Origin: Sisyra terminalis
Lineage: Eukaryota; Arthropoda; Insecta; Neuroptera; Sisyridae
NCBI GenBank assembly: GCA_958496175.1
Contig: OY292274.1
Span: 53,702,630 to 53,766,629, forward strand
Reading direction: 5' to 3'
DNA: 64,000 nucleotides
The notes beneath the pieces were generated by a model that made no database searches, had not been told where the DNA came from, and saw only the letters and a list, made by a program, of their open reading frames with translations. This document shows positions 39,036-51,875 of the stretch, piece after piece. The translations under genes were made by a program, and so were the position numbers. Position 1 is the first letter of the stretch. The number at the start of each line of letters is the position of its first letter.

Positions 39036-41420
39036 AAACTTACAAGTATCAACTACGAAACAATTATGTATAAGTTAACAGTCAAAACCGTTAAAATAAA
39101 CAAATAAGAGGGTAATATTAAACAAGTATGTATTAGAATAAACGGTGGTGTTAAAATAAATGGTGTTTTTGTTATATGTACAGAAACAAATCCTGACGAA
39201 CCCGTCAATATAAATCAACCGTAAAAACGTAACATTACTATATTTTCTATATATTATAAAGAATATTAGGACATTTTGATGAAATATTATCTTCTAAAGT
39301 TCTATAATCAAGTCAGGCATTAAAACAAATCATTTTTGATGTACTTCCTTTGATTTTCAACTACCTTCTTAGTTCTTAGTAGTTATTGAACTTAAAGATG
39401 ACCATTGCAGAATATTAGTATTTTTATCTCTCATATATTGACAATCAGGGTTGTGGGTCTTAAAATATTACTTGGCAATCAAAATACGTATCTAGACGTA
39501 TTTTTTCAAAGATCGGCTCAATGCTTTTGATTTTATTTTTTCATAGAGAAATAATATTAAAAACAATTTGCACCGTTATACGTTTATGCACTATATATTT
39601 TACTTTATATTACACAAAAAGAAAATGTTTAAATTGTCAAAAGTTTTAATTTTAAGAAAATTTAACGCTTAAATTGTTATTTTTTTGGAAACTCTATGTG
39701 TTTAACTTCAAATTCATCAACTGCTTACAACAATTAGTTATTAATTATAGCAATTATACAACAATGCATTAAGAATACAATAAGTTATCAACTTTCATAA
39801 GGTATCAACACCCTTGGTTGTTATGAAAGAAACCCATAAAAATATAAATTATCTAATTTTTGGTAATATATTTCGTTTAAAATGTATTTTTCTAAACTAA
39901 AAAACCAAACACATTTTTCAATGGGGTGCGAAGACCTATTTTCAGGTTCAAAGAGATGGGGCTAACTTAAAAAGTTAAGAAACACTAATATTTAAATATT
40001 TTAAAAAGCTTTTGTTATATCATCCCTAAAATTTTAGAAAACATAGTAGCACAATTAATCAATAAGTAATATCTAAACAAAATTAAATGATGACATTTTA
40101 ATTAATCTTTCAAAGATAATCATTGCAATATTTTTTTTTTAGTTATTAACCTTCGAATTTCTCTTCTACTTTAACATTTTCAATCAGGAAAATTAACACA
40201 GCAGGAGTGAAGATTGAACAATAAAAAATTAAATATTAATAACTTTTGTGGTAATTGTGAATCCGTAGACAACAAAATGTCTAAATAGTTATTAATGATT
40301 CCATTATCAAAAAAATAATTTATTTGTTTAATATGACTTTACATGAACTTTGTATAAGAAATACGCATAGTTGGAGGCTGTAATTCGTATAATCAGAATA
40401 AACAAACAGGTGTTAAGTATCGATTAAATCTAATAAATTCATTTTCAAAGGTATTGATAGGATTGAGTTTCCAAACAAGTTAATCGAACAAGCCATAATA
40501 TTTAGCCACGAACAGGCTTTAGTCAAGTGTATCTTTACCACACCTTTGCTTTCTGTTTAGTTTCAATAAGATTCATTTAAAAAATTATAAAATATATTTA
40601 AATGCATTGAAATTTATATGCATGTTGGGTTTGAGATCGTTGTAATTACATAAAAATAAATTCTAAAATATAAATAACAAGCTAGAAACGTGACGTTGCT
40701 TTCATTTCATTACGGAGAATTAATATTGATTTTACTAAATTTGGAAAACCATAACGAACCAAAAGTCGTAAATGGTACCTTATCTTTATTGCAAACGCAA
40801 TGGTGCAAAAATTAAACATTTTTTATTTTTAATTAAAATGTACGTAGTTGGGATCGTAATATAGTTACAAATAAGTATTTATAAATAAATGCACACAAAT
40901 TGTATAATTTACTATACAGGAAAATTTTACATGTCCATATCTTGGTTTTTATTTTTTAGTTTAAGTTACTTTTTACTCAAATGTTTCCAAATCTTAAATG
41001 TTTATTTAATTTATTCTTTATTGTTGTAATTTAGAGTCAGAAGAAACTGAAAACTATTTTTTTTGTTAAAGCTAAACCTTCCAATCAAAGGCCCAAACAT
41101 TTGATTGTGGAATAGCTTGATTTCTTTCGTGGTTCTTTTAAATACTCTCAAGTTGGGTGGTAATGGATTAAAAAGAGTTTTTTGATAGAAGTAAGAAAAC
41201 ATCCATAAATTCATAAATCCATAAATTATATGAGGTATATTTTGGCAATTTTAGACACCCACTCTCTGTCCAGAAAGACAAAAAAATTTCTTTGTACTTA
41301 AAAGTAAAAGACAAAAAAATCATTATCCTCTTCCCCCAAAAGCCATAAGTGATTTATGATTGGCCCCTAATTACAAAGTTTTCAAATCATTGTCGTCCAA
41401 CTTGAATGTTTTCTGGCAAG

Positions 41421-41568
41421 AAATTGAGCTGTTTATTTTGAAAGTGGCTTAAGTCCGTTTCAAGGATAATCCATATGTCCATATGTATTCATTGTTGAAA
41501 AAAATAGTGAGCTTATGAACTATTCTTCAAATGGACTTGGGGCACTTTCAAAATAAGAAGCTCAATTA
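41421..41568. mobile_element. MITE, copy 2
   Basis: AATTGAGCTGTTTATTTTGA then AAGTGGCTTAAGTCCGTTTC on the left is inverted on the right as AAATGGACTTGGGGCAC then TTTCAAAATAAGAAGCTCAATT. The ends match those of the element at 29301, with a shorter core. Confidence 0.7.
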
Positions 41569-42074
41569 ACACTATTGTAAAAACGAGTAACTAAAATATA
41601 ATATTGTATTAAACAATGAATTTCTGAACTAAGCTTTTCTTTTTTTTTTAAATATTAAACAAGAAAATCTTTTTAATATCTACATCTTTTAGTTCTGATA
41701 GTAATGAATATTATAGATTTCAAAAAAAGGTCCCACAAAAATACTCTAGACTTCAGTGGGGGTCGTATCGTTTCTTGGTGGATATTTTTTTCTTATATGG
41801 GATGGGCGATTAATAATTTTTTTGTATAATACAGTAATATAAGATATACAGAAAAATTAGATTGCAGTACAATAACAACTTAGTTGATTTCGAAGCATTG
41901 ATCAACAACATATTTTTAGTTTTGATCTCCTTTATCTAAAGCTTAATTACATCAGTATATGGTAAAGACATTTTCAATTTGACGAGAATTTAAATAAATA
42001 TTCTTATCTAATATCTAAGTTTAAAAAGAAATTGAAAACTGTTACATAAATCGCTTATCATTTTTCATAAATTT

Positions 42075-42535
42075 TTCTACCATGTGAAATACACAACGTG
42101 TAGTGACAAGAAAAATAAAAAAAAATTAACGAAGCCGAAATATAGAGTGCCATTAGAATGTGTCAAAAAACGAAGTTTGGCAACATGGGATAATATATGG
42201 CAGGGCGCTCCTCAGAAGCTGCGACGGGTTAGACAAATAGTGCTAGGTGATTCACTTCTGGGTACCATGACTAGGAGAGATAGTACGGTATCCATCAGGT
42301 TGAGAATTGGTGATACCAAATTGATCCACTCTCACCTGATGACCGGTTAACAGACGAGATGCAGAAGATGTGGGAACAAACTCACGGTAGACCATATCCT
42401 CCTGGACTGCCGGAATTACAGAGAGAAAAAGGAGCAGTACGAAAATTTTTAGTATATCGAGGGATGCCTGAACACAACTACAGGGATTCAAGCATTTATC
42501 AGGTTTCTTAAAGTTGCTATACTAAGACATATAAA
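42075..42535 (+). pseudogene. Decayed Jockey-like LINE 3' end with zinc-knuckle
   Basis: Plus-strand frames read WDNIWQGAPQKLRRVRQIV, TRRDSTVSIRLRIGDTKLIH, SHLMTG, then a stop and, in another frame, CRRCGNKLTVDHILLDCRNY. CxxC with LTV-HILLDC-NY is the typical C-terminal zinc motif of Jockey/I-type non-LTR polyproteins. It is better preserved than the 29.6 kb relic but still frame-broken. Confidence 0.8.
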
Positions 42536-43294
42536 TTACTGTTTTCAAGTACTTTATATCGTCAGTAGGATGAATCTAAGAAGATTCAAGATTAAGTGAA
42601 ATTATTGAAGAATAATTGAGTGTGAATTAAGTAATGCAAGCTCCTAGCTGTTAGAACGACTTTAAATTGTAATATTAAAAAATAGTTTGTTTTTAGTAAA
42701 AAAAGAGAAAAACCAGGGATCAAGTCCCTTTCAAATCAGTCAAATCTGGCGACATTGCATTTTTGACTGTGATTTTTATTCTTTTCGCTATTTTTTTGTT
42801 AATTCAATTCTAATTTGGTATACTTTCCTCTTTTGTGGCTAAATTTTCATTAAGGACCGATTTATTCACGAATTAAATTAAACACAAAATCAAAAATGCA
42901 ATGGTACCAGATTTGATAGCTCTACAAGGGTGGTTTTTCAGTCAAAAATATAGTTCGATTCAAAGTTTATACAAAAATTAGATTCATAGCTAATTATCTT
43001 ATCAAAATTGATGCAACTGGTAGACTATTTAAAAACTTTTTGTTCCTAATGGAAAATATTAACCATATTTTAATCCACACTTTCCTGAACCAAAAGATTC
43101 AGAAAAACCAAAATATAACTCTGCATATCTAGGAGTTCTTTTGGAATAATAAAAAAAAAATAATTTAGATTGCAGGCTAAAATTTTATAATTTGTTTTTT
43201 GATTACATATTGTAAAAAATTAAGAGTTAATAAAAATTACGTTTTATATTGGTGCTTATCAAAATTTTCTTAAACTGCCCTAAAACTATCATTG

Positions 43295-43445
43295 GTAGGT
43301 ACTTGGTAAAACTGGTAGGTAATTGGTTCAAATCTCTTAACGAACAAGTAATCAAACATTGCTCGGTTACCTGATTTTTACCAACCCTACAGCTACTGAA
43401 GTTCTAAGCATTTACAAAGCGATAGCAAATAACAATTAAAAAATT
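43295..43445 (+). mobile_element. tRNA-derived SINE, copy D (old)
   Basis: Box B-like GGTTCAAATC (43325-43334), then CCAACCCTACAGCTACTGAAG and AAAGCGATAGCAAATAACA with an A tail. It is heavily diverged, and its middle block differs from the other copies. Confidence 0.6.
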
Positions 43446-44953
43446 AAATTTACTAATTGGTACAATTATTACTTCTCAAATATTATGTTATAACGAGGTC
43501 CAATTTCGCAAATTAAACATTGTAACCAATTTGCGTAACCTATATAATTTTTTAAAGCCAAAACGTATTTGTATAAAAATTTAAACATAAGTCTTCAGAA
43601 ACAACACCGAAACACCACAACAAAAATAAACTGACCTTACACGAACTCCTATAAACCTAAAATATATCCAACATACAAAAAGTACAAATTAAACAATGAA
43701 AATAAACAAAATAAGTCTCAACTTCCTTATTTATTAGCACTATTAAAGACTAAAGGCGGTGGAAGACCAAATAAGATAAGATAATGTGTAAAATTTATAT
43801 CTCAAAGAGAATTCTCTACAAAGCACCTATACATTTATCGTATTTATTTATACTTCCAAGTTATTGTATATTAAAGATATGAATTTATCGTACTATTAAG
43901 ACCAAAATTCGAACTAGCCATACACATTATGCCAATGTAAGAGGTAATACAATACTTAAACTGAGATGGTTTAATTGAAACGATGTATGCGGGTGTTTTT
44001 AATGGCACTAAGTAATTAATTTAAATTAGTAACAACGAAAAACCATCAAACAGGCTCAACACCACTGCAGACATATTTATGTATGTTGATCGTTCAACCA
44101 GTCTAAACATTTAAGTCTTGACCTCCTATCCTCACCAACCAAATGAAAAAAATCCAATGAACTGAACCAAACCTAGTCATAATTCAAACACAGAAATTTG
44201 AATTCATTTAATTACTACATAAAGTTTATTACTCTTATTCCATTTATAATATTACAAATATTATTTATTACACTCAAAAAATAGAGTCAGGAAAATCTCA
44301 TGCATATTTCATTCCTCATCCAACATTCGCTACATAAATACTAAAACATTAAGTCTACTGAAAGAAACCGCAGAAATCCGGTTGGATTTTTGTATTATGA
44401 ATAGATTTATTTTAAGCTATGGTTATATCATTAACTCATTCTGATTTAAAAATTAATTTTAGAAAAGATTATTGTTTTAAACAAAGGGTAAAAAATGAGT
44501 GAATTCCAAGAAGTACAATCATTTTAATGGGTATAAATATTTTAAAAATAGTTTAACGATTATGGAGAAACAAGACTGTATTTGCATAAGAATGAACTCT
44601 TTGTAATAAAATTGAAGCTGTTTGAATTTTATAGTTTAATGGCCAGTGATAGAATATAAGTTGCCTATTTATTAAACTCAATTATCTGCTGTTGACTAAA
44701 AATTCTGCTGACTTTTCTAGGCGTAGCCTATCAATTTAGCCCCAAAGCTTTTAGTTATAAAGAGTTCGTATCTCGGTAGGTGGTTCTTAAAACTCGTTAC
44801 TTTTACTGGATTATTATGAAGTTGAATAATTTTTGTATTAGATTTCCTCTTGTAAATATATAAAAATTGATAACTAAACATTGACAAATTATAAATTAGT
44901 ATTACATTAAAAAGATAGGATAACAAATACAATAGTACCTTATTACGGTTACG

Positions 44954-45100
44954 GTTGTTTACCGTCGGTTGTTTTCAAAGAATAAAGTTTTTTAGAGACT
45001 CTAGAGTTAATAAAAATGAGTAAAACAAGAAATATTGAAAAAAAAATCGTCACAAGATTTGAACCCTTCTATCAGTTTCGAAGCGGTCAACTTGACCCGT
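44954..45100 (-). mobile_element. tRNA-derived SINE, copy E
   Basis: In reverse orientation: GGTCAAGTTGACCGCTTCGA at the head, box B region GGGTTCAAATC, then TCTAGAGTCTCTAAAA and a tail CGACGGTAAACAACC. It lies next to a loosely repeated GGTTACGGTT motif. Confidence 0.65.
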
Positions 45101-48100
45101 TGTCTTTCGGTAAGCTTTGGTTAATTTTAAGTAAGCAAATATATTGATCTATAGGTCTTAGTAAAATGCTTTCTATTAAATATTGTATTGATTTTTCACC
45201 CAAAAAAAAAAGGACGAATAGTCAGTTCAAAAATTGAACTTTTCAACTACAGCGTGCTGTATATTTAAAACCGAAGTTAAGGGTATGAGCACTCCATGGA
45301 CTTTTATCTAGCATTTGTGTTTGATCCTCAAAGAATTTTTTTTATGTTTTAAATGATGAAAATCATATTTTTTCACGAAAAATCAATTGTTACTTAAATA
45401 ACAGAACTACCAACTAAGTAAAATAAAACACAATAAAATGCCATCGTAAGAAATTTTAACTAGAAAATTCGAAACAAAGCTTTTGATTTTCTTGTCTACC
45501 ATAAAGTATATAAAAAATTAAGAAGATTATTACGGTTTTATACAATTCAGTTTTCTTCAAATGAAGCACATTTAGTTCTAAAAAGATTCCCAAACTCTGA
45601 TCAAAAGCTTAAAAGCTTTGAATGATTACGTAAATGGTTACGGTTAGTAAAGGTTAGTATGGTACGTTAGTTAATGGTTACGGTTATTTTTAATAAGTTA
45701 TTTTGCAAAATAGGATGGAAGATGTGTGGATTATAATATGAGTTTCAAAAGAAAGAAATTAAGAGTACTTGAAACATCTCAGAAGAAATAATGGAAAAAG
45801 ATCAAGAAATATGCACAAATGACTAGAATGTATGAAACTTTAGGTAATTCTTTAATAAATCATTTATGTCCAGCGTGTGGGTATTGATCCACTTGAAAGT
45901 ATAATTATTTTATTTTTATATTCATTTTATTTTCCTCAAATGCTCGATGGGTCGTTCCAACGATCCAACCCATATTTTGAGAACCACTGAATTTATTAAA
46001 ATATTTTTCCTCTCATTTTCGGTCCTTTAACAATTTAATATTAACAATAGTTCTTGGCCTGAATGGATAATAAAATTGAACTAAAATCATATGGGTGGTT
46101 GATTTTTTTAAAAAATTGGAATAGAACTTTAAAATTTGTTGAAGAAACGAAAAAGATTCTCGTTTTTAAGAGTTCAGAGATAAAATGGAGAGTTTGGTGA
46201 GAATATTATTTGTTTTCAACTCTTTTTATACCTAATAATGTCTGATAAATATTGCTCTAGAAAAATTAAGAACTTCATAATTAGTGGGCGAAGCATCAAA
46301 TATGCTAAAGAATCGACATTCTTGTCGAAAAATAAAACAATATATAAATGAAAAGGAACTAAAACTGTATGTCAATTTTAATTTTTGGTGTGTAAAGTAC
46401 GGAAGACCTAGGTAAATATATGTGTTTAATAGTAATAGAAAACAAATAACGGAATGTGGATAATTTTAGGCAAAGCATTGGAATGTATGAATCGGAAACC
46501 TGCACCCTTATGAAAGGAAGAACGTATGTTACTTACATATGTAATTTTATAACTTTGAAATGTGGTATTGTAGAAGAATGGGAGTCAACTAAACAAATAG
46601 AATCACAAACTATTGAAAACAACCACCAAAGAGAGAATGAATATCGATTTCGTAGCAATAAAGAAAATTGAGTGAATATGTCACATTCTGAGGAGAACCA
46701 GGGTGCAAATAAAGCATCTAAGAAAAAAAAAAAGGAAAACGAGTGGAATTATATAACTGTTGAAAATAAAGACAGGAACTGCTTTGAAAAAGGAATCGTA
46801 TTTCTTTTCAATTTGTACGTGTAAAAGCTGTACCCTTGAACTATTATGAGCTTTGATGTTGAAATGAAAATAAGGTAATGATTTATAATAAATATTAATA
46901 TTTTTCAACTTTATATATATCCAAAAAATATTGTTTTATACATACGTAAAATATTGGTTTAGTCTATAAAATCCACAATGTTACAAAAGCAAAATTTTAA
47001 AACAAATTAATGAATAATAATTCACAATAATTGCTCGTAAAAAACAGCATAAAAAGGTAGAATTTAAATTTTTTGTTCTTTTAAAGGAGAGTCAAATAGT
47101 CTAACGTCAAAATGCCCTTGATATATTGAATCATTATCATGAAAATTTCTATTAAAAGAAAATTATGAAAGAGACATTTTCATACCTACTGGGCATAATT
47201 CGTTTAGCAATAATCGAAGAAAAAAATAGCATAAATATCGATAGGTGTGAACTTAAAAGAGGCAAATAGGTCAACAGTCAATGAGAGAAAATCACCCACT
47301 TCCCTCTTAGACCTAACGATATAAAATTGAAATCAAATTAATCAAAATCACATACTCATTGTTCCTTAAAGATCAAAACTTAAAAATAAACCTATGGGAT
47401 TCCAAAAATAAGTTTTAATTCCTACAGGAAAGCTTTGAGGAAAATTAGGTATGAATTAAGATATAGATGAGTACTTGAGGACACATATTTGCCAAGAAAC
47501 CATTTTTTTTTAATTTTAAACATTATGGTTTTGGGATTCTTACACTTATATTTTACTCGATGATACTATTTCGTTTAAGTGACATATTAAACTATTTTGC
47601 CACCTGTTGATGATTATGGGAATTGCTGCAATTTTCCCAAATAACAAACATGTCGTAAAAAACGATTTTTGCATAGTAAGACGTATTTATTTGATAATTA
47701 GTTGAAGCCTAATTAAGAAGGTTTGATTTTCATCATATTTCGGTTATATGTAAGAAATACCTTCCCTTATTTTGCTTGCGTTATGGTTTATGTCCTTTTG
47801 TGAATGGAACAATATGCTATGCTTAAATATCAATTTTCATAAAAATCAGATCAACCGTTTTTGAATTTTAAGAAAGCAGATAAACAACAATGGTGGTAAC
47901 AGTAATGGTTATTTAGTTACAAAATATATTCTCTACCGAAGCCGTGAATAAGATAGATTCACACGGTTACTGTCCATTATTAGTTAATTTAGTTATTTTC
48001 GTAGGATTTTTTTGGGACTAAAAATATTATATATTTTTTTTTAATAATTTTTATTTGACTTTTGTACGACGTTTCGTCGCCTTTTGGGACTTTGTCAAGT

Positions 48101-48130
48101 ACTTAATCATAGATCATTAAAAGTCAATAT

Positions 48131-48255
48131 TGTGGGTTCGATCCTCGTATCGTGCAAATTTTCTATATTGTCGATAACGGATTTAATAAACCCTAGAGTC
48201 GCTAAAGGATCTTCTTAGTAGTTATAAAGCGACAGTAAACAACAATTAAAAAAAA
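48131..48255 (+). mobile_element. tRNA-derived SINE, copy F (5' truncated)
   Basis: Begins at box B (GTGGGTTCGATCCTCGTATC), having lost box A. The body is very well kept: TGTCGATAACGGATTTAATA, AACCCTAGAGTCGCTAAAGG, CTTAGTAGTTATAAAGCGAC, AACAATTAAAAAAAA. Confidence 0.85.
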
Positions 48256-50978
48256 GTTAATATTTTTACTATGTTTTTGACTTTTTAACTTTTGTACTTA
48301 ACAACTTATAGTCTTAACTATAACTATATTTTTAACAATAGGGGACGAAACGTCATACAAAAATCTAATAAAAATTATTAAGAAAAAAATGTAATTATAT
48401 TTTTAGTCCAAAAAAAAACTATGAAAATTACTAAGCTAAAAAGATATTTTGTTCCATTTTATATTATTGTATTGATTGACTTTAATTGTTAAAAATATTG
48501 TAAATTGCAAAGGGATTTCTGAAACCTATAAAATTGTAGGTTCAACTTCGACAGGTGAAAATTGTTTGAAAAACTTTTGTACTCAAAAATGTTTTCTGTT
48601 TGTTTTTAAGTTTAGTTCTTCAAAAAGTATTTATAAACATTTACAACATTGTCAATTAACAATGTTTCTTTAGCCTTAAAGCCACGATGGTTGTATTGAC
48701 GACTGAACTCAGAAATTACCATTTTCAAAAAATGTAAAAATCAATAATACAAATAAATTACGAAACTTCCTATTGCTGCGTTACACATATAATTAGTTCA
48801 ATAACAAATTTGCATACCATTTCTAATTTTATATTCTAATTCGATCCCAAATGTGTAACATGTACATGGTACAATGTACATACAAGTCAAATGTTTAAAA
48901 TTGCGGAAAATATCATCTTTCATCTATTAAAATCGACACCATTCACTTTGTATTTATAATGAGAATAATGATAGATTGAAAACTTCATTAGCAATAGATT
49001 TAATAATTATTAATGTTATTATTACACGCCGGAACATTTTAAAGTGGTATTTGAAACTCAATTTAATTATAGCGATTAACGTTTGAAAAATTGTGGTACA
49101 AATAATATGTTGAACAAAAACTATTAGACATACAAATATAGTATATATGTATATATATATATAATATATGTGGGTTGAGTTGGTGAACACCCGATCTAGA
49201 GGTTGATTTTACAAACTGAAACCACACAGCTTGATAATTAATACATATTATGCATGTATGTTTTATATTGTTGCTATTATTATTAGTCAAAATGCTTCAG
49301 GGGGGGCTGGAGGAAATATTTAAGCCCGTCCCTGACTGACTTTGCCAGGTAAATTGAAAACTAGTCATCTAGTATCCCAGTCATCTATTGAGTTAGTCAC
49401 ACTAGTCAAACGTCAATCCCATATTTTTTTTCCAATTTGAATTTTGAAGTTTAAGACTGAGGTAATTCAGTTAAAAATAATAATTACTCTATATGAATAT
49501 CATCATAGTAAAAACGTGAAGAGAGAAAAAAATGCCTCCAGCAATTTCATGGCGGTAAACAATACTAGCGCAATTTTACATAAAATATCTTCAGATATAT
49601 CGACTACGTGTATTGTAAATAGCACGTGTAAAAATTAGCAGTTTGTACAAAGAAATCAACAAGCATACTTGCCAAACTTAAAATATTTTTTGTTACATAA
49701 ACATTTACAACTAATATTTTTTTCTTTTTAATAAAATAAAAATAATTTCCCTATCCAAACAACTAATTATTACGTCTGAAACAATACACCATTATAAATA
49801 TCAAGGAATCTTCTAATAATTATTTCAACTAAAACGATACACAATAAACATTGTATAATGCTTAATTACCATTGTATAATATAACCTTTAACAAAAAAGC
49901 TCGTTTTAATCCTAATTTGCCACTTCTCAAGGTTTGGTTCAAAATTTCAGGTATATTCGCTATTTTACCTTCGGATGCATATTGATTTAGCATAACTTCC
50001 AAGGTCTTCTTTTGGTTTTGTTATAAACGATATTTATATATGTCGTTGTAGTTATATTCTCAAGAATCTAAGGACATTACTGCAATAAATCTTATAAGAG
50101 AATTTTTGTCTTCTTTAAATCCTAAATTATGCATTTTAAATTAATTTATGTGTGTGCAATCGGTTTCCTTAATTATTTGAAAACAAATACCTTTTGAATG
50201 AACAGCACTTGAAGTTCATTAACTAATTAAGAAATAGCTAATAATAGTAGGAAATAATCAAAGTAATAAAGTAACTTTGCAACAAAGTATTGAAATAACT
50301 AAACAAGTTTAGCGTGGAGAAAAAGTTTGTTGGGATATTTCATAATAAATTTTAGGAAACAATAATTCAATAATTGATACCAAAAAATAAATTTTAATGA
50401 TTTCAAATGGTTATCGTATTGCTCATTTATCTTTTATTTAGTTTGACCTATAACTCGATATAACTTTGTATATTTTTTTTAAGAACAAAAGAAAATTTGC
50501 TGTTTTTAATAATTTTATATCTATAAATAGTTATGCACTTTTAGACGTTCTTAATTACTTTACAAATTTATTACTTCAAGAATAGAAATCCAAGTCAAAA
50601 GGTTGGTTGTCAAAATTACGGAATTTTATAAAAGGTTATAATATTTCTTAGTTTATCTATTTAGAAGATATGAAAAAGCCAATTTTGATGTCTTTTGGAT
50701 TTTTATCATTATTTTATTTTTAATTTGATTTTTAAGGAGCTTTTTTTAGAAAGAGAAGTTTTGAAAAATTTATAACGCTATAGTGTCATTAACATCTTTA
50801 ATAAAGAATATATAAGTGAAATAATCGTCTCTCTATTGTAATTTCCTAGCAAAAACTACAGTAAAATAACAATTTTGAAATGATTTTAAGCAGTATAAAT
50901 AAATGTACTTGCAGAACAAATTACATAATATTTAACGACGAATATTTGTAATTTGCAATTGCTCACGAGTACGATTTC

Positions 50979-51875
50979 CGCGGTGCCGCAATTATATAAT
51001 GTATTTTTGGTAAAACAGTCCAAAATGAAACGAAAATAAAGAATAACATTTTTCGATACCTCGCTTGGTTTTCGAGATATCGATACTTAAAATTTTAGTT
51101 TTAATTTATTCACTATATGCAATTATACAGCGATTATTCTGCAAAAACGGTCCAAATCGATAAAATGTGTGATAATTAAACCATCTTTTTTTATTATCAC
51201 AAGTATTCATACTCCTACATCTCTATACTCCGAGTTATAATTCCCTAGGACTACCTCGAATTACGTATTCACCATTCAGACTTAAAGTTCCACTATTGTT
51301 TTTCATTGTAACAATTGGCTTTGTCTTTAAACAAGGGATTAGTATTACAAAATCAGCGATTGTTTTACAGATTTTTTTTTGTGTATGATCAGTCCCTTTA
51401 GCAACTGTCTCAATTTCGTCTTACTAGGTACCTCATTTTAAGCATAAGTATCGAACAAAATTTTTTGTAACGACTGCTTCTAAAGTTCAACAGAAAGAGA
51501 TTGAGAAATTAATTATTTTTATTTATATATGAAAAATTTCAACTCTATAGTAAAAATAATTTATAAAAAATTTATGAATAAAAACAACATTTTAGTTTAA
51601 ACTACAGTCTAAATAATAACCTATATTAATTATTTCTTATCAAAGTTTATTTAGGTATCAATTTATTTTACTTTTGCGCACTGTTATTTACTTTCGCGCA
51701 CAGTTTCTCTACTTTCGCGCACGCTTGCTACCACGATGAGAAAACGTCTCTTTACCTCCGCCACACAACGCACGAAAGTTAAACTTTAGAAGCAGTTGTT
51801 ACAAAAAAATTTATACGTTATTTTCGTCTTATTTTGGGTTGCTTTACCAAAATACAACATCATTGCGGTACCACA
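50979..51875. mobile_element. Inverted-repeat element carrying three E2F-like boxes
   Basis: The right arm (51778-51875) is mirrored on the left in two blocks: 50979-51050 (GCGGTGCCGCAATTAT.. GGTAAAACAGTCCAAAATGA) and 51458-51493 (TTTTTTGTAACGACTGCTTC..). About 400 bp separate these blocks and hold a second degraded copy of the first near 51115-51180. The centre has TTTTGCGC, TTTCGCGC, TTTCGCGC at 51672, 51692 and 51713. There is no coding capacity; a non-autonomous DNA transposon is likely. Confidence 0.6.

Larger units (their letters stand above)
38334..39417 (+). repeat. Tandem duplication of a 534-bp heat-shock cassette
   Basis: Copy 1 (38334-38867) and copy 2 (38868-39417) align from end to end with substitutions and small indels. 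Each holds heat-shock elements, a TATA box, a GGCGATCGACCG start-proximal block, an A-rich leader-like stretch, and a shared distal part with AATCAAGTCAGGCATTAAAACAA and AAGATGACCATTGCAGAATATTA. No heat-shock protein reading frame is attached to either copy. Confidence 0.9.

Noticed and set aside
45620..45690. GGTTACGGTTA repeats as possible telomere-like DNA
   Set aside because: Too few, irregular, and not the insect TTAGG unit.
45976..45989. TTTGAGAACCACTG, resembling a hAT transposon end (CAGTGGTTCTCAAA reversed)
   Set aside because: No matching opposite end within a reasonable distance; a similar CAGTGGTTTTTAAA near 2070 is too far away and too loose.
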